DNA from: Candidimonas sp. SYP-B2681
GTDB taxonomy: Bacteria; Pseudomonadota; Gammaproteobacteria; Burkholderiales; Burkholderiaceae_B
Direction of reading: 5' to 3'
DNA length: 64,000 nucleotides
Assembly: GCF_003971065.1 (NCBI RefSeq)
Contig: NZ_RYDV01000001.1
Span: forward strand, 186,001 to 250,000
The notes beneath the pieces were generated by a model that had not been told where the DNA came from, ran no database searches, and saw only the letters and a program-made list of their open reading frames with translations. The position numbers were made by a program, and so were the translations under genes. Shown in pieces: positions 1 to 8,083 of this stretch (the first letter of the stretch is position 1; the number at the start of each line of letters is the position of its first letter).

Positions 1-103
1 GGCGAACTTTCCGCTGCCTGACGCGCACAGTTACTGATTGCAATGCCCGGATATTGCACAACTAACTAGAATCGATAATACGCAAACCCCTAGCGAGAAC
101 GAC

Positions 104-268
104 ATGAAAATATTGCTACTAGCTTTAGTGTTGGCGCTATCTGGTTGTCAGGGCTATGGCGCAGGCGGCAGTACGTCGCAAAGCAGTGATAACGGCAATG
201 GCGGCGGCGGATATTTCGAACAGGGCGGGCAGCGTGGCAGTGGATTCTGTTGGCCAGGAAGCTGTTGA
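104..268 (+). CDS. Small glycine-rich lipoprotein
   Basis: A 54-residue product starting at the internal ATG at 104. An upstream in-frame ATG at 38 would add 22 residues and bury the signal peptide, so the shorter start is preferred. The N-terminus is a lipoprotein signal: Lys-2, a Leu/Ala-rich stretch and a lipobox LSGC, with the acylated Cys near residue 15. The mature part is low complexity (Gly, Ser, Gln), with two Cys close to the C-terminus (FCWPGSC). It is probably attached to a membrane facing the periplasm. No family is recognised and the ribosome-binding site is weak. Confidence 0.55.
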   Translation: MKILLLALVLALSGCQGYGAGGSTSQSSDNGNGGGGYFEQGGQRGSGFCWPGSC

Positions 269-327
269 AACATGTTCTGACATACGAATGTCCGGCTTGC
301 TAGGTAGGAAACGACTCAGGTCAAGCT

Positions 328-981
328 TTATCCGTTTGACCGTGCGGCATTAAAAACCGCCAATTGGGCGTCGAACGCCCGCCTGAAGGCGGGCCGCGTT
401 TCGCCGCGGGCGACGTAGGCGGCGAGGTTTGGGTATTCGTCCAGCATGTCTGTTCCGTTTAGCCTGCGCAGCACCGTCACCATTAGCAGGTCGCCGGCGC
501 TGAACGTGCCGTCGAGCCAGTCGGCATCGCCAAGCCGACCGGAGAGTTGATCCAGCCGGACACGGACGCGATCCTCAAGGATAGGCAGGCGCTGGTCGTA
601 CCAAGTCTTACCGCCTTCCAAATACCGGGCCTGTTCGCGTTCAACAATTGGTGGCTCCATGGTATTAAGTGCGGCGAGCATCCAGGTAATCGCGCGCGCC
701 CGGGCATTCCCATCGTCGGGCAAAAGACCGGCATGGCGCTCGGCGATATGAAACACGATCGCTCCCGACTCGAACAAAGCGAGATCACCTTCTTCATAAG
801 TCGGAATCTGCCCGAACGGATGAAGGGCACGGTGCGCGGGTTCCTTCATCGCTTTGAACGAAACAAGACGAACGTTGTAAGGCTGGCCTGCTTCTTCTAG
901 CGCCCAGCGGACGCGCATGTCACGCGCCTGACCCTTACCGCGGTCGGGCGACTGTTCAAACGCTGTGATGGTGGGAATCAT
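328..981 (-). CDS. Glutathione S-transferase family protein
   Basis: 217 residues, the usual length for a cytosolic bacterial GST. The N-terminal thioredoxin-fold half carries the cis-proline segment FGQIPTYEEGDLALFESGAI (residues 56-75). In it, IP precedes the glutathione gamma-glutamyl contact and the ES pair binds the glutathione carboxylate. The all-helical C-terminal domain follows from about residue 90. It probably conjugates or reduces small electrophiles with glutathione, but the substrate cannot be told. It stands alone, with no co-oriented neighbour close enough for an operon. Confidence 0.9.
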   Translation of the reverse strand: MIPTITAFEQSPDRGKGQARDMRVRWALEEAGQPYNVRLVSFKAMKEPAHRALHPFGQIPTYEEGDLALFESGAIVFHIAERHAGLLPDDGNARARAITWMLAALNTMEPPIVEREQARYLEGGKTWYDQRLPILEDRVRVRLDQLSGRLGDADWLDGTFSAGDLLMVTVLRRLNGTDMLDEYPNLAAYVARGETRPAFRRAFDAQLAVFNAARSNG

Positions 982-1098
982 GGGAAGCCTCCGACTGACT
1001 ACATGGCACTATTGAGCGGCTTTGCAAACGCTAGGCATTTGTCAGCGATACCTAGACGCCCCCTAATCTGCTGACATCCGCTACATAAGGAGTCAGTC

Positions 1099-1365
1099 AT
1101 GGCATTCTTACTGATCAGACACAAAGTCAGGGACTTCAAGACCTGGAAGACCGGTTACGATGGTCACCAGCCAAAACGCAGCGAAGCAGGTCTTACCGAA
1201 AAATACCTGCTTCACAGCTCAGACGACGCCAACGAGGTTGTTATCCTTTTTGAAGCGCAGGATCTTGATCGAGCGAAAACGTTTGCAGCGTCTGCAGACC
1301 TGCGCGAGAAGATGCAAGAAGTAGGCGTGGTCGACAAGCCAGACATCTACTTCCTCGAGAGCTAA
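1099..1365 (+). CDS. Small dimeric alpha-beta barrel (ABM/cyclase-like) protein
   Basis: 88 residues preceded by a strong ribosome-binding site (AAGGAG, eight bases before the ATG). The pattern of a short strand (MAFLLIRHKV), an amphipathic helix containing DFKTWK and later strands (VVILFEAQDL) fits the ferredoxin-like dimeric alpha-beta barrel seen in antibiotic-biosynthesis-monooxygenase-type and cyclase-like small proteins. No catalytic residues can be assigned. It is monocistronic, and a perfect 19-bp inverted repeat starts 26 bases after its stop. Confidence 0.75.
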   Translation: MAFLLIRHKVRDFKTWKTGYDGHQPKRSEAGLTEKYLLHSSDDANEVVILFEAQDLDRAKTFAASADLREKMQEVGVVDKPDIYFLES

Positions 1366-1390
1366 AGGACACCTGACAGCGAAATGCCTT

Positions 1391-1432
1391 ACCCTGCGCT
1401 GAAGCCGCCAGCCGGCGGCTTCAGCGCAGGGT
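1391..1432. repeat. Perfect 19-bp inverted repeat with 4-base loop
   Basis: ACCCTGCGCTGAAGCCGCC at 1391-1409 is followed by AGCC and then its exact reverse complement at 1414-1432. The GC-rich hairpin lies just after the preceding small CDS but has no T-run on either side. It could be a rho-independent-like 3' stabiliser, a bidirectional terminator lacking its U-tract, or a dispersed palindromic repeat. No second copy was noticed in this window. Confidence 0.85.
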
Positions 1433-1589
1433 GCCTGCTGAATCAGAAGCTGTGCTTCGGTCGCCGCCGGCCTTGCACGAAGCACGCGTCACGACCATTC
1501 ATCAGCGAGCAGCTGGGGTGTGGAAGATTGTCCATCACCACGCAGTACCAATGGCCGCGTTTTGCGGCCGTTGAATTCACAAGCAACGT

Positions 1590-1862
1590 TTACTTCTTGC
1601 GCTGGCTAATCTTCTGCTGGAAGTCTATGGCCATGTTGTCAATATACTCAATCGCGGCCTTATGTTGCTGGGACTGAAACGCTATAAGATTTTTATATTG
1701 GTCAGCGGCAATCTCAAAGGGTGCGCCTGCACTTCGCATTGACTCCAACATGGCCTGCTGTGACTTCATCACCATTTCCCATGCTCCGTAGGCTTGTTGT
1801 GCTGCACTTTTTGATTGCTCCAGGAAAGTTTTGGCGAGCTCAGTTTGGGTTTGATCGATCAT
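1590..1862 (-). CDS. Phasin-like small protein
   Basis: 90 residues beginning MIDQTQTELAKTFLEQSK, with an excellent GGAGG ribosome-binding site seven bases upstream of the ATG. The composition is Gln/Ala/Lys-rich, almost wholly helical, with repeated amphipathic heptads (AKTFLEQSKSAAQQAYGAWE) and no signal peptide. This matches short phasin-family proteins, which coat polyhydroxyalkanoate granules in Burkholderiales. The assignment rests on composition and length only. No PHA synthase gene is present here, so a granule role is inferred. It is monocistronic. Confidence 0.65.
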   Translation of the reverse strand: MIDQTQTELAKTFLEQSKSAAQQAYGAWEMVMKSQQAMLESMRSAGAPFEIAADQYKNLIAFQSQQHKAAIEYIDNMAIDFQQKISQRKK

Positions 1863-2097
1863 GTACGCCTCCTATGGTTTACCGGTTTAGGAACCTATTG
1901 TGGCACTTTACGGGGAGGGTGGATATCGGCCGCGGGTAAATGTACGGTTACGAACCTAAGCGGAAATCGGTAAGCGCGGACAGAATGGCCGCTTCGCAGC
2001 GGGAGCAGACAGTCGACCACCGGCGGCAGCAGGCTGCTTAGGGCTTGTAGAGGTCTTTGCTCCAAAGCACGTTCCTACGTCGCATGTCTAGGCGAAT

Positions 2098-2667
2098 CTA
2101 TAAATTGTTGAATTTCAAATGCCGAGCAATAATCGTATCCATTTGAGCCACGCCATCGCTTTCAGATAACGATTCGAAGTCCAATGCAATCGCACCTAGC
2201 TTCCCTTTCAGAAAAGGCTCTTCCGGAACTGGAACGTCGAGCGGAACGCGAAATAGCATGCGGTCTCGAGAAAAAGCTTCTGCAGGCAAGCTTTCAGCGG
2301 CCCACGTTCCAATCCTTACACCCGCGTATAAGATCCGTGACTGACGCATAGAACAGCCACCGGCCAGACAGGCATAGAAGAACATCTCATCGGCTTCTTT
2401 CCGATTTACAAGGGGATCGGCGCAGGCAACGTCATGTACAACTGAGGCCCTTCTATAGTCATCGGTGAATGGGCTGCCGACGACAGACCAAAGGGGCCGA
2501 GGAATGCTCGCGCCGTTTATTACTGAATCCTTCGGTGCTGGCCACTTGAATCCAGCAGGATCGACGTACCAAAAATCCTCCAAGAGTCGCATATTGCGGT
2601 CTTTCGTATCGGTTTCATCCATCCATTCTGTTTTTGGGTTTCCGGAAAAGCTTCCATAGCTAGGCAT
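2098..2667 (-). CDS. DUF1353 domain-containing protein
   Basis: 189 residues when started at the ATG at 2667, which has a GAGG ribosome-binding site. The open frame runs 100 codons further upstream, but that part is basic, Arg/Cys-rich and overlaps the Cys-rich peptide gene in another frame, so it is taken as non-coding. The DUF1353 signature is clear: VINGASIPRPLW (about residues 49-60) followed by the VVHDVAC segment (76-82). The family is common in phages and accessory regions and has no firmly known role. Its position about 210 bases after the metallothionein-like gene on the same strand suggests possible co-transcription. Confidence 0.75.
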   Translation of the reverse strand: MPSYGSFSGNPKTEWMDETDTKDRNMRLLEDFWYVDPAGFKWPAPKDSVINGASIPRPLWSVVGSPFTDDYRRASVVHDVACADPLVNRKEADEMFFYACLAGGCSMRQSRILYAGVRIGTWAAESLPAEAFSRDRMLFRVPLDVPVPEEPFLKGKLGAIALDFESLSESDGVAQMDTIIARHLKFNNL

Positions 2668-2879
2668 TTGGGGAACCTCAGTATAGGTGTGGCTCGGAGT
2701 CTTAGTTCGTTCGAGTAGTTTGAGCTTGATCGATCTGACTCTCAAGTAGCCGTTAGTGTCAAAAGGTCTTCTTACGCGATTTCCTTTTCCGCCTATTCTC
2801 TGAAGCGATCGTTCGATCGCCGAGCCAAGGACGCCATGCCGGCAACGATGCGACTGCCGGCACGGTATCCAATGAGGCA

Positions 2880-3032
2880 TTAGCCTTTCTGGCAATTGCA
2901 TCCTGGGCCACATTGGCACTGCGGCCCGCAAGCGCACACATTCTGCTGAGCCACATTTTGGCATCCGCAAGTGCAGCTAGTGCCCGGGCATGCTGTACAT
3001 TGGCATTGAGATTGGGTGGTAGTAACGTTCAT
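2880..3032 (-). CDS. Metallothionein-like 12-cysteine peptide
   Basis: A 50-residue ORF preceded by an ideal ribosome-binding site (AAAGGAG, six bases before the ATG). It contains 12 cysteines and no histidine or aromatic residue. Cys lie at 10, 12, 15, 20, 22, 24, 33, 35, 39, 41, 45 and 47, mostly as C-x-C pairs such as CTCGC and CACGPQCQCGPGC. A short basic-free N-terminus (MNVTTTQSQ) and a QKG tail flank the Cys region. This density and spacing are those of metal-thiolate proteins, so binding of Zn, Cd or Cu(I) is the likely role. The pattern differs from the His-containing SmtA/BmtA type as I remember it. It lies 82 bases downstream of an AraC regulator gene on the same strand. The family assignment is by composition only. 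Confidence 0.75.
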   Translation of the reverse strand: MNVTTTQSQCQCTACPGTSCTCGCQNVAQQNVCACGPQCQCGPGCNCQKG

Positions 3033-3114
3033 GACGATCTCCTTTCGGTTGAGTGAGATGCCAGTGTACGAACGGGAGGCGGGTTTGGGCTTGAACGAAA
3101 CGGCTAACTTGCGA

Positions 3115-3900
3115 TTAGGCGCGCTGCACGCCTACGGCTTGCACACCGAACATGCGTTTGAAGCTGCGGGAAAAATGCGCTGCGTCGGCAAACCCCCCAG
3201 CCTGTGCCGCCTCAGTCAGGTTGTGGCCAGCTGCATAAGCAGCCACGGCTACTTCCATGCGTAACCATAAAACATAGGGCCTGAAGCGAATACCTGTTTC
3301 TTGGAGAAAAAGATGGCGAAAGCGCTCGGGAGACAGGTGGACAGAGTCTGCAATTTCGGCCATCGTGACCACGTCACCTAGTCGCTCGCGCAGCAGTGTG
3401 ACGGCCTGCTGGATTCTTTTATCGATCAATTTCGGTGATACCGATTGCATCGAAGCAAGCTTATGGGCAACGGCACGAGCTCGCATCATTAACTTTTCAT
3501 CACTATCTTTGTTCTGAAATGCATAGCCGAGTGCGCTGATCTCGCCTGCAATGTCAGCACCAACCAGCGGCGAAATACCGCTGCGGTAACGCGCGCGCAA
3601 TATTCGCCCTTCGAGGGATTCGGGTTCTGTAAAAATAAGTGCAACAAGCTCGCCACGTGCTTCGAAGGCATGAGAATGATGAGCTGCGATAATTGCCGCC
3701 TGGTAGGATCCCCATTCTTCACCAGGATTTTTAAGGCGCACCTGACCACCCGAAAGAGAAAGTGTGACTTGGATGGCATGGTGGGCGTGGAAGCCGGTTT
3801 CTTCTTCGGCATGGCCAATCCAAAGGCTGCTACCACCCGACAAAACAATTCGTCCACTACCAAATTTCTTTACCCCTGCTCGGCCTGGTCCTTCAGTCAT
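3115..3900 (-). CDS. AraC family transcriptional regulator
   Basis: 261 residues. The N-terminal half resembles a cupin effector domain (GFHAHHAIQVTLSLSGGQVR, about residues 36-55). The C-terminal ~100 residues carry the double helix-turn-helix of AraC/XylS proteins: a first HTH around VTMAEIADSVHLSPERFRHL and a second ending AHFSRSFKRMFGVQ. It is a cytoplasmic DNA-binding regulator with unknown effector. Its ATG overlaps the stop of the upstream decayed DHFR/RibD-type gene in an ATGA arrangement, implying that the two were once an operon. The Cys-rich peptide gene follows downstream. Confidence 0.9.
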   Translation of the reverse strand: MTEGPGRAGVKKFGSGRIVLSGGSSLWIGHAEEETGFHAHHAIQVTLSLSGGQVRLKNPGEEWGSYQAAIIAAHHSHAFEARGELVALIFTEPESLEGRILRARYRSGISPLVGADIAGEISALGYAFQNKDSDEKLMMRARAVAHKLASMQSVSPKLIDKRIQQAVTLLRERLGDVVTMAEIADSVHLSPERFRHLFLQETGIRFRPYVLWLRMEVAVAAYAAGHNLTEAAQAGGFADAAHFSRSFKRMFGVQAVGVQRA

Positions 3901-4261
3901 TGAATAACCTCAAAGTGCCCTTGGCGCCGTAGAACGACATGCGTGGCCTTCTCCGACGCTGCGAATTCAACGCATTCATATCCCAGAGCCCGCAAGTCAA
4001 TCCCTTCGAGCAGCGATTCTCCCTGGCCGAGCAGGACCGGCGCGATGGCAATGTGCAATTCATCAATGAGGCCCTCACCTTTCCCTTACAGTATTTCAAA
4101 AAGGCTCTGCTCGACATCGGATTTTTTAAGCGAAGAGCCGCTGCCCCTGGTGGGATACGCTGCTTGATGTAAGCCTTACCGTCATGGGTCGCCTGGGTGA
4201 GCGCGAGGGCGGACCCGCCATCATGCCGGTGCCAGAAGGTGGCTTGGTGCGTTACGCTCAT
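3897..4261 (-). pseudogene. Decayed dihydrofolate-reductase-like (RibD C-terminal) gene
   Basis: The last 62 codons (3900-4085) read as a typical RibD-C/DHFR-like C-terminus: GLIDELHIAIAPVLLGQGES, then SLLEGIDLRALGYECVEF and a final VVLRRQG-type strand. A TAA interrupts this frame at 4086-4088. Upstream, a different frame is open back to an ATG at 4261 but does not give a convincing DHFR N-terminus. The gene therefore seems to have lost its cofactor-binding half through frameshift and rearrangement. Its TGA overlaps the AraC start, so translational coupling to the regulator may be the only remaining function. Confidence 0.7.
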
Positions 4262-4416
4262 TATGCGTCCTGTGTCGGGTAAAAGCGTTAACGGATCAAA
4301 AGCTATCGGCGACACCGGACAGATGCCTCGCCTCCTGTGGCAAGCAGGCGAGGGGAGAAGGCGGCAGCGCCCATGCCAGAACGGCACATGGTTGAATCTT
4401 TCCAGGAGAACCAGGC

Positions 4417-4857
4417 ATGACGTTTCTCGTATGCTTCAGTTTGGGTATTCCGGGCATCACGCGTGGCATGGTCTTCGGGGAGAAGGCGCTGCCGTTCACG
4501 GCCTTTAATCTGGGTCTTGTCACGTTCATCAAGCTCGATGATCATCACATGGGCTTACTCACCGAACTCGTCAAACATAGCTTAAGTGTGGAGGCTTTTC
4601 TCATCGAGCATGCGCCTCAAGTCAGAATGCACAAAAAATGCACCAGGGCAAAGCTTCGACGCCAAGAGGAAGCCCGTGTGCAAGAAACGCTCGCCCACTG
4701 GAAAGCGGTCAGCGCGAAATATAGTGAGGACCTGATCGACGCGCAGCGACGCCTCACCGCGATGGAGTCGACCCTCAAAACACTGTTTGCCCTCAAGGGC
4801 GACACCAGAAGAGGTCTTGGAGTTGAAGGAAAAGAGGATGCAGCTGCCGGCGCATGA
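4417..4857 (+). CDS. Hypothetical protein with C-terminal coiled coil
   Basis: 146 residues with a plausible CAGGAGA ribosome-binding site eight bases before the ATG. The first ~70 residues are hydrophobic to mixed. The middle (about 70-125) is charged and helical with heptad-like spacing (EEARVQETLAHWKAVSAKYS). I do not recognise the family. The N-terminal part may be a fragment, because the region between this gene and the decayed DHFR-like gene is visibly disordered. An 8-bp-stem hairpin (4326-4353) lies upstream. Real coding status is uncertain. Confidence 0.4.
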   Translation: MTFLVCFSLGIPGITRGMVFGEKALPFTAFNLGLVTFIKLDDHHMGLLTELVKHSLSVEAFLIEHAPQVRMHKKCTRAKLRRQEEARVQETLAHWKAVSAKYSEDLIDAQRRLTAMESTLKTLFALKGDTRRGLGVEGKEDAAAGA

Positions 4858-5063
4858 GTACGCATCCCTGATTCGGAGTATTTATGCCCAGTAACAGCGG
4901 GTAGCCTAACGCGCCGGCCGAGCTGAGCGTCCGAAGGTACGCCTGCAATCGCCCTGGGACCTGAAATTACCGTAAATGTGCTCGATTTGCTGGGGATAGA
5001 GCGGCGTCGAAAATGAGGGTTAGCGCCTCGCGACAAGCAGTGAATTAGGTGTATCGTATACCC

Positions 5064-6020
5064 ATGCCCAATGCCGCTACTTCCATAGAAAAGCCAGACG
5101 TCCTGATTTTGGGAGGGACGGGTTTTGTCGGCAAAGTATTAATTCGCACTTTGACTGAGGCCGGCTACGCTGTCACGGTTCTCAGCCGGCAGCCCAGTCT
5201 CCATGGGAATTTGGCGTCGCAGCCATCTGTGCGTGTGCTGGCTCTGCCGATCTCCCCTGATGCTCACGATGCAGACGCCTCTTCCTCGCTAGCCAAGCTG
5301 CTGCAAGGGCATGTTGCTCTGGTCAATCTGGTGGGCATATTAAATGAACCTCAGCATAACGGCGAGGTCTTTGAGCACGTGCATGTGGGTTTTACAAAAA
5401 TCGCACTGACTGCGGCCCATCAGGCCGGCGTCGCACGTTATCTTCATATGAGTGCTCTGGGGGCCGATGCGGTAAACGGCTCCAGTTTCTACCTGCGGAG
5501 CAAAGGCGCAGCAGAATCCTGGGCACACGAATTTGGGTCGTCGCACGGCATCGCGGTGACCAGTTTTCGGCCTTCGGTTATTTTCGGGCCAGGCGATTCA
5601 TTTTTAAGTCGTTTTGCGGCATTGGCCAGACTAATGCCAGGTGTTTTCCCATTGGCCTGTGCCGAAGCGCGTTTCGCACCGGTATATGTGGGCGATGTAT
5701 GCGACCAGTTCCTTGAGGCTCTTCGCGACTCGGGTAAGGTCGGGCAGCGCCTCGATTTATGCGGGCCGAGCGATTATGTATTGCGCGACCTGGTGGCCTA
5801 TGCGGCTCGTGTGTCGGGACACCCGCGCCGTGTTCTTCCTTTGCCCGACTGGCTTGCGCGACTGCAGGCGCGCGCGCTGGAGTTCGCACCCGGCAAGCCC
5901 TTTACTCGTGACAATTATGCTTCCTTGCAAACCGCAAGTGTCTGCGCCCCTGGGTGTCCGCGGCAGCCGACCCGCCTGGAGGACATCGCGCCGGCATATG
6001 TGGGGCGATCGCCTCGGTGA
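5064..6020 (+). CDS. Complex I NDUFA9-like NAD(P)-binding (atypical SDR) protein
   Basis: 318 residues from the ATG at 5064; a GTG at 5049 in the same frame is an alternative start, and neither has a clear ribosome-binding site. A Rossmann glycine motif (LILGGTGFVGK, residues 14-24) opens the protein. The segment LHMSALGADAV and a YLRSK segment follow the extended-SDR layout, and FRPSVIFGPGDSFLSRFA is characteristic of the NDUFA9/SDR_a5 group. It probably binds NAD(P)H or a nucleotide sugar-like ligand. Bacterial members have poorly defined roles, some related to quinone or respiratory functions. It is monocistronic. Confidence 0.85.
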   Translation: MPNAATSIEKPDVLILGGTGFVGKVLIRTLTEAGYAVTVLSRQPSLHGNLASQPSVRVLALPISPDAHDADASSSLAKLLQGHVALVNLVGILNEPQHNGEVFEHVHVGFTKIALTAAHQAGVARYLHMSALGADAVNGSSFYLRSKGAAESWAHEFGSSHGIAVTSFRPSVIFGPGDSFLSRFAALARLMPGVFPLACAEARFAPVYVGDVCDQFLEALRDSGKVGQRLDLCGPSDYVLRDLVAYAARVSGHPRRVLPLPDWLARLQARALEFAPGKPFTRDNYASLQTASVCAPGCPRQPTRLEDIAPAYVGRSPR

Positions 6021-6411
6021 CTCAAGCGCCTCAAACTTCCGTTCTATTGCTGCATAGGTGATCATCGTATGGCGCTGTAAAGGTTCGGTGAGTGTCGAGC
6101 AGCCTCATATCGGTTCACTCGCATCCGCTGTCTGAGTGCGGTTATGCCGACAACGTGATCCAGTTGATATGGCAGTTGCAAGGTCTCATCTAATAGCGGT
6201 CGGGCTCAATTTCTGTTCCGACGCAGCACTACCTGATCCTCGCTATCGTGCACGTCAAAACGCAGCCAAGCGTGGGATTCGTGTATCTCTTGCTACTTAA
6301 TAATTCCGTTGCCAATAATCCTTCTATTGTGTGCAATCATCCATTAGAACGACTAGCTGCTTTGAATCGTTTTGCGCTTTCCATTTTTCGATCATTACTA
6401 AAGGATCGCAG
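6021..6411. other. Intergenic region, no gene seen
   Basis: About 390 bases between the NDUFA9-like gene and the next lipoprotein gene. Neither strand has an open frame with coding character, and I see no tRNA, strong palindrome or T-run terminator. The end of the segment becomes AT-richer and presumably contains the promoter of the lipoprotein gene, whose AAGGA ribosome-binding site lies at about 6401. Confidence 0.6.
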
Positions 6412-6897
6412 ATGAGGAACATTGCCATCGCATCAGCAGCCCTTGCCGTCGTTCTTGTAGGCTGTGGCTCGGTCCCAACGGGGTCCGGGTCCGCACCAGC
6501 ACATACGGAAGCGTGCAAAGCAACCGACGAGCAAGAAATCTCGGCCTTGTTTGATCGGTGGAATCGCTCGCTGCAAACCGGCGATCCGCACACCGTAGTC
6601 GCCAATTACGCCGCGCGCTCCATCCTTCTTCCCACCGTGTCGAACAAACCCCGGCTGACAGAGGCCGAGAAGGAGGACTACTTCCACGAGTTCCTACAAT
6701 ACAAGCCAACCGGGAAGATTGATTTAAGATTTATAGAGATTAGTTGTAACACTGCGGTTGACGCTGGACTCTATACGTTCACCTATGGCACCACCGGCGC
6801 ACAAGTAAAAGCTCGTTATACGTACACCTATAAGTGGGACGGTAAACAGTGGTTGATCACAAGCCACCACTCTTCCGCAATGCCCGAGAGGAACTGA
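6412..6897 (+). CDS. SgcJ/EcaC-type (CaMKII association domain-like) lipoprotein
   Basis: 161 residues from the ATG at 6412, chosen over a longer frame because it follows AAGGA and starts a lipoprotein signal (MRNIAIASAALAVVLVGCG, Cys-18 in the lipobox LVGC). The mature part is a SnoaL/NTF2-like fold of the SgcJ/EcaC group: EISALFDRWNRSLQTGDPHT, then YAARSILLPTVS, and the end strand YKWDGKQWLITSHHSS. These domains bind small hydrophobic ligands or form oligomers; here it would be anchored to the outer or inner membrane facing the periplasm. Function unknown. Confidence 0.85.
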   Translation: MRNIAIASAALAVVLVGCGSVPTGSGSAPAHTEACKATDEQEISALFDRWNRSLQTGDPHTVVANYAARSILLPTVSNKPRLTEAEKEDYFHEFLQYKPTGKIDLRFIEISCNTAVDAGLYTFTYGTTGAQVKARYTYTYKWDGKQWLITSHHSSAMPERN

Positions 6898-7237
6898 AGC
6901 GCCAAGATTTTGTCTCGCTTTGCTGCGCGTCGCAGTTGAGTTGCCAACGGCTCAGGCGGCTCGAAAGCATTACGCAAATGTGTGAGCCAAACCTCATTTC
7001 TCCAGAGCAGACCGTGAAATATATGCAGACGCGCCATAGACATGTTGCCTTGTCGGGCTTGCAAGTACCGGCACGTCGAACAGAATCGCGCTTCAGCCAG
7101 CGCGGCAATTGACCCTAATGAGGGGACGTGAACGCCATGACCGCATCGAAAGCGGCTTACCCAAGCGTTGCCTATGAACAGCAATTTACGGCAGTTCACA
7201 AAGGGCTACACTGAGGACTCAGCTACTGGAGCGTCAT
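6898..7237. other. Intergenic region, no gene seen
   Basis: About 340 bases between the SgcJ-type lipoprotein and the SpoIIAA-like gene. Short frames exist on both strands but show no ribosome-binding sites, signal peptides or recognisable motifs. No hairpin followed by a T-run was noticed. Confidence 0.5.
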
Positions 7238-7603
7238 ATGCTTAGCTTTTCCATCATGCAAGCCGAAGGTATCTTGCTGCTCCGGCCCACCGCGCCTTTA
7301 AGCAAGGAAGACTTCGGCGGCCTCAGCGCCGACGTTGACGTCTATCTCTCCAAGCACGCCAAACTTCACGGCGTAATGATTCACGCAAAACACTTTCCTG
7401 GATGGGAAAACTTTGGCGCATTCACCGCGCACATGCATTTCGTCCGCGCGCATCACAGGCAGGTCGAACGCATCGCCGTGGTGACCGACAGCCCTTTGGC
7501 TGACCTGGCCGAACTGCTGGCCAAACACTTCACGTCCGCCGAGATCAGACATTTTCCTTTTACTGACGACGCCAGGGCGTTGGCGTGGTTGCAGTGCGTC
7601 TGA
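7238..7603 (+). CDS. SpoIIAA-like (STAS/SEC14) domain protein
   Basis: 121 residues matching the small SpoIIAA-like family found widely in proteobacteria. It starts with two short strands (LSFSIMQAEGILLLRPTAPL), has the conserved central AKHFPGWENFGAFTAHMHF (roughly residues 49-68) and ends with a helix (DDARALAWLQ). The fold is the STAS/lipid-binding-like alpha/beta sandwich. The family has no defined partner here and no anti-sigma factor gene is nearby. A cytoplasmic ligand-binding or regulatory role is inferred. Confidence 0.85.
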   Translation: MLSFSIMQAEGILLLRPTAPLSKEDFGGLSADVDVYLSKHAKLHGVMIHAKHFPGWENFGAFTAHMHFVRAHHRQVERIAVVTDSPLADLAELLAKHFTSAEIRHFPFTDDARALAWLQCV

Positions 7604-7677
7604 GGGGCCAGGTTTCGCTACCGCCGACACGGCCTTTGTATCAGCGCTTTGTAGCAGCTTGACTGTATAGTCACACC

Positions 7678-7698
7678 CGCTAAATTTAAAATTTAGCG
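7678..7698. repeat. AT-rich perfect palindrome upstream of ccdAB
   Basis: CGCTAAATTT and its exact reverse complement AAATTTAGCG flank a single central A. It lies about 135 bases before ccdA, next to TTGACT (7657-7662) that could serve as a -35 element. It could be an operator for the antitoxin or an unrelated regulator. Functional assignment is inference. Confidence 0.5.
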
Positions 7699-7772
7699 TC
7701 TGTTTAAATGAGTGAATCTATTTAAATCGATTACGAATCTCTTGGACAGAAACACTGCTCTGGTCAGCTAGT

Positions 7773-7805
7773 ATGCGCATATAATTTATTGAAGAAGGTG
7801 CGCAT
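7773..7805 (+). promoter_or_regulatory. Candidate ccdAB promoter/operator
   Basis: A consensus -10 box TATAAT (7780-7785) is bracketed by the inverted repeat ATGCGCA (7773-7779) and TGCGCAT (7799-7805), 30 bases before ccdA. Type II antitoxins usually repress their own promoter by binding a palindrome overlapping it, which this arrangement would allow. No good -35 box was found at 17 bases. Confidence 0.45.
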
Positions 7806-7834
7806 GGTCGCACTACTGAATCGAGGATATTGTC

Positions 7835-8083
7835 ATGCTGACCGTCAAGCGTCCCCGCAGTGCCGCCAAGCGTGCCACGAATGTGTCATTGCCCGAAGAC
7901 TTGCTCTCCGAGGCTAAAGCCCTGCAAATCAATATCTCGCAGGCCGCTGAAGCTGGCGTTGTCCAGGCCATCGCGTGCGCACGTAGCGAGCGCTGGCTTG
8001 CTGAGAACCAGGAAGCCATCGAGAGTTCCAACGCTTTCGTTGAAAAACACGGCCTTCCATTGGCGAAGTATCGGATGTTCTGA
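7835..8083 (+). CDS. ccdA: CcdA-type antitoxin
   Basis: 82 residues. The basic N-terminus with RATNVSLPEDLLSEAKALQ (about 13-31) is the ribbon-helix-helix DNA-binding segment of CcdA. The C-terminal part (ERWLAENQEAIESSNAFVEK, 52-71) is the conserved toxin-binding tail. It should neutralise the adjacent CcdB and repress the operon with it. The stop overlaps the ccdB ATG by one base (TGATG), a typical antitoxin-first coupling. The system sits just left of a mobile region, consistent with a plasmid- or island-derived addiction module. Confidence 0.93.
   Translation: MLTVKRPRSAAKRATNVSLPEDLLSEAKALQINISQAAEAGVVQAIACARSERWLAENQEAIESSNAFVEKHGLPLAKYRMF

Noticed and set aside
2668-2970. 100-codon N-terminal extension of the DUF1353 protein
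   Set aside because: It overlaps the Cys-rich peptide in another frame and is basic and unordered. The ATG at 2667 has its own ribosome-binding site and starts the conserved part.
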